A stretch of DNA of 64,000 bases, from the NCBI GenBank assembly GCA_938010045.1, contig CALLFZ010000038.1, positions 1 to 64,000 on the forward strand, written 5' to 3'. The DNA is from an uncultured bacterium. Its GTDB lineage: Bacteria; Verrucomicrobiota; Kiritimatiellia; PWTM01. Below, piece after piece: positions 61,602-64,000 of this stretch. The notes beneath the pieces are model-generated. The model did not search any database. It was given only the letters and a program-made list of their open reading frames with translations, and was not told the DNA's origin. The position numbers and the translations under genes are program-made. Each line of letters starts with the position of its first letter. Within the stretch, counting starts at the first letter, position 1.

Positions 61602-62497
61602 GTGCCTGTCTCCATCGCGAACCTGCTCGCGAACCTGCAGGCAGTCTAGCGCGTTTCCGCGACAAGTAACAGGGGGCGCCCGCGCCGCCGGCCGTTCGGT
61701 GGGCAAAAGCGGTGGAGACCCTGCGCCGCAGTCAATCGCGAAGGTCCGCGCGCCGCGCTCCGCGCTGCGCAACGCAGATGCCGTTAGTCATACCACGGCC
61801 CGACTCGATCGTCCCGGTGTCGTGCCGGGCAGCGTCCACAAACACCGTGGCGGCGCCGCGCGTTGCCCGCCCGGGCACGTCGCGCAGTTCGTATCGATCG
61901 CCGCCGGCCAGCTGAACGAACGCCCCCCACAAGCCAGCCGGCCGACCCCGTCGCAGACCCTTCGGCGTCATCAAGGACAATGTCGGCGGGTGAATCAGTG
62001 GCGCGATCGATCGCCGGCAATCGGACATGCGCGCTGACCGCGATCCACTGGTCCACGCCATCCGAGCGCGCGGCGCGGCCGAGGCGCTCCCCGACCCACT
62101 CGAGCGCGGCCAGTCTGCTCCCTCACTCCTCGACGATCGCGCTGCCCGGCGCCCGTGTTCCGATGGCTGGCAAGCGGGCGGAACGGGCGAAGGAGTCCTT
62201 GGCCGTCTCGATGGCGACCGGCAGTTCTTCGCGCTCCGGTGGCTCCACCACCATGGCGCGCGCAGCGCTCACGGGTTGCCGAGTCTCGCCGAACGTGGCG
62301 GGGGCCAAAACCGCCAGCATCGCGATCCTCCCCGCCGGGCATCGAGGATGGACCGCCGTCCTCCATTGCTCTCTCCTCGTCGCCCCGGTTGAGCGGGCTG
62401 CGTCCAACCTCACTCGGAGCGCCGTCCGGCGTTCTGCGTCCCTGAAGACTCGGTTCAGTGTCGTCCTCCTCCCCATCCGCCCCGGCTCGGCGGCCCC
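61602..62497 (-). pseudogene. Gap of ~900 bp with probable gene remnant
   Basis: There is no intact gene. On the minus strand protein-like pieces follow in shifting frames: DQWIAVSAHVRLPAIDRATD (about 62000-62060), then VQLAGGDRYELRDVPGRATR (about 61855-61915) and VFVDAARHDTGTIESG. They look like consecutive parts of one exported protein interrupted by frameshifts and stops. The family is not recognised. The 5' end of the gsp operon lies at the low-coordinate end, but no clear promoter could be placed. Confidence 0.4.
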
Positions 62498-64000
62498 CTA
62501 CCGAGCCGAGAATTGGATCCGGTGGCGGCCGGGCGCGAGCGCTCGAAGCTCGGTCCGCCCGTCTGCTCGCCTGCGGAGTTCCAAGTCCGAGCCGTCCGGG
62601 CCCTGCGCTTTGAGGACCGGCGCCGGCGCGCGGAGCAGCACTCGCAGCGGGTGCCTGAACTCCATCTCAGCTTCTTCCGGCCGCCCTTCGCGCCACTTCA
62701 TCGCGATCGTGCCGCCGCCGCGCAGCCGCAGGCCCCTCAGCTCACCTTCGCACCACGCGGAAGGCAACGCCGGCAACAGATCCCATTCGGCGGTTTCGTA
62801 CTCCTCCGCGACGGGCCATCGGGATTGAACCAACATTTCGCAGATGGCCGCGGTGATGCCGTAATTGCCGTCGAGCTGCATCGGGGGATGGTTGCCGAGT
62901 AGGTTCGGCAGCGTGTTGTGGGTGAGCAGATTTCGGATCATTTCGTAGGCGCGCTCGCCTTCGCGCAGCCGTGCCCAGAGCGCGCAACGCCACGCCCAGA
63001 CCCACTCGCGCCGGCTGTCGCCGGTGGTGCCACGCGCCTCGAGCGAGACTCTTGCCGCGCGTGCCCACTCCGGAGTGGCCTCAGGGGATATCCACGAGCC
63101 GGGATACAGCGCGAACAGATGCGAGGTGTGCCGGTGACGGTCGTTCGGATCGTCGCGGTCCACCCGCCACTCCTGGAGCTGTCCCCATCGGCCAACCTTC
63201 GGCCGGTCAAGTCGGTCGCGGGTCTCGCGTAGGCGCGCGCGAACCGCGGGGTCCTCGCCGAGCAGCGCGCTCATGTGAAGCGCCGCGGTGAACAATTCCC
63301 AGACGATTTGCTGGTCGTGCGCGACGCCGTCTTCGACCGGCCCGTGCTCCGGCGACCAGCCGTCGGGCACCACGAGCGTGCCATCGGGCAGCGCCTTGAG
63401 CCGGTCGAACCAAAACTCGCACACCTCGCGCGCCATGGGCCAGGCAACCTCGCGCAGGAAGTTGGTGTCCAACCCAAACGCGAAGTGCTCCCAGAAATGC
63501 AGCGCGTACCAAGCGCTCGACGGGACATTCCACTTCCACCCGTGTCCGCCGAAGATGTTGTGCGAGGTGCGGGCGGTCCAGCCGCGGACCTCGCCGAACG
63601 CCGCCCGGGTCGCCGCGCGGCTCGGTTCCCGCATCGCCATGACCAGGTCGAAGAATGGCCCCGCGCACTCCGCGAGCGCGGCGACCTCAGCCGGCCAATA
63701 GTTCATTTGCACGTTGATGTTCGAGTGGTAGTCAGAGTGCCACGGCGGGTTATTGCTATCGTTCCAGAGCCCTTGCAGGTTGGCCGGCAAGCCGGGCCGG
63801 CGCGATGAGGCGGCCAGCAGATAGCGGCCGTAGTGGAACAGGATCTGCTCAAGCTCGGGATCCGGTGCGCCGGCGCGGTACCGCTCGAGCCGCCGATCGG
63901 TCGGCCACGCCCGCACCTCGGGTGCCGATGGACCCCACGAGACCGCCACGCGGTCGAACAGCCAGCGATGGTCTTCGACATGCCGTCGCCGCAGTTCGGC
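62498..64000 (-). CDS. GH95 alpha-L-fucosidase-like glycosidase, 5' end missing
   Basis: 500 codons are present and the frame is open to the window edge, so the N-terminus lies beyond 64000. Family 95 signatures: HVEDHRWLFDRVAVSW, LEQILFHYGRYLLAASSR, LPANLQGLWNDSNNPPWHSD, the catalytic-site stretch NINVQMNYWPAE, HTSHLFALYPG and QLDGNYGITAAICEMLVQS. The last 90 residues are the C-terminal beta-domain. GH95 enzymes mostly remove terminal alpha-1,2-fucose, or L-galactose, from glycans. It would act with the nearby sulfatases on sulfated fucose-containing polymers; this is inferred. It is transcribed toward the remnant gap before the gsp operon. Confidence 0.93.
   Translation of the reverse strand, partial: AELRRRHVEDHRWLFDRVAVSWGPSAPEVRAWPTDRRLERYRAGAPDPELEQILFHYGRYLLAASSRRPGLPANLQGLWNDSNNPPWHSDYHSNINVQMNYWPAEVAALAECAGPFFDLVMAMREPSRAATRAAFGEVRGWTARTSHNIFGGHGWKWNVPSSAWYALHFWEHFAFGLDTNFLREVAWPMAREVCEFWFDRLKALPDGTLVVPDGWSPEHGPVEDGVAHDQQIVWELFTAALHMSALLGEDPAVRARLRETRDRLDRPKVGRWGQLQEWRVDRDDPNDRHRHTSHLFALYPGSWISPEATPEWARAARVSLEARGTTGDSRREWVWAWRCALWARLREGERAYEMIRNLLTHNTLPNLLGNHPPMQLDGNYGITAAICEMLVQSRWPVAEEYETAEWDLLPALPSAWCEGELRGLRLRGGGTIAMKWREGRPEEAEMEFRHPLRVLLRAPAPVLKAQGPDGSDLELRRRADGRTELRALAPGRHRIQFSAR

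Noticed and set aside
1-64000. tRNA or rRNA genes
   Set aside because: GGTTCGA-type T-loop sequences were found only inside coding regions (for example in tetR near 27772) and without a matching cloverleaf or CCA end.

Overview
The window is about 64 kb of high-GC Gram-negative DNA. The gene content fits the Verrucomicrobiota/Kiritimatiellota-Lentisphaerota part of the PVC group: four exported type I sulfatases, a GH95 alpha-fucosidase-like hydrolase, ThuA-domain proteins, a twin-arginine-type Gfo/Idh/MocA oxidoreductase, a broken uroporphyrinogen-decarboxylase-like gene, a Hanks-type kinase with leucine-rich repeats, and a type II secretion pseudopilin cluster. This placement is inferred from gene families; there is no rRNA gene in the window and I found no tRNA.

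Layout. 1-2917: short repeats and decayed genes, including a frameshifted URO-D-family pseudogene. 2918-7817: three sulfatases on the minus strand joined by ATGA overlaps, preceded by a large zinc-ribbon/kinase/LRR membrane protein (7880-11410). 11506-13767 (+): small membrane protein, rlmN, secreted ThuA protein. 14484-21219 (-): DUF3311-like protein and SSS symporter, rplM-rpsI, argJ-argB-argD, UbiE-like methyltransferase. 21220-22004: repeat island. 22005-27034 (-): LamG-fold exported protein, then Sel1 protein, NusG paralogue, miaB and acylphosphatase in one tight run. 27236-32606 (+): TetR regulator, Gfo/Idh oxidoreductase, 1138-residue HEAT/ThuA protein. 33369-37661 (+): COG2426-type membrane protein, trmFO, a phosphatase-threonylcarbamoyl-AMP synthase fusion, a small Cys-rich protein. 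37789-42145 (-): ppdK with a clear promoter and terminator, then rimO. 42384-43874 (+): fourth sulfatase. 44256-49784 (-): a PurS-PurS-PurL fusion, TylF-like methyltransferase, PduO-type adenosyltransferase, murB. 50293-61601 (-): gspG-H-I-J-K-L-M-D, galM, GT-C-like membrane protein. 62498-64000 (-): GH95 protein running off the window.

How it fits together. The sulfatases, GH95 enzyme, mutarotase, sugar-type oxidoreductase and ThuA proteins suggest degradation of sulfated, fucose-containing glycans. The type II secretion-like cluster is a plausible export route, though the ATPase (GspE) and inner-membrane protein (GspF) genes are not here. The other genes are housekeeping: arginine synthesis by the acetyl-cycle, purine synthesis, cobalamin adenosylation, cell wall, and several tRNA/rRNA/ribosomal-protein modification enzymes. 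Gene packing is tight, with many ATGA/GTGA stop-start overlaps, separated by intergenic islands that hold palindromic repeats and gene remnants.
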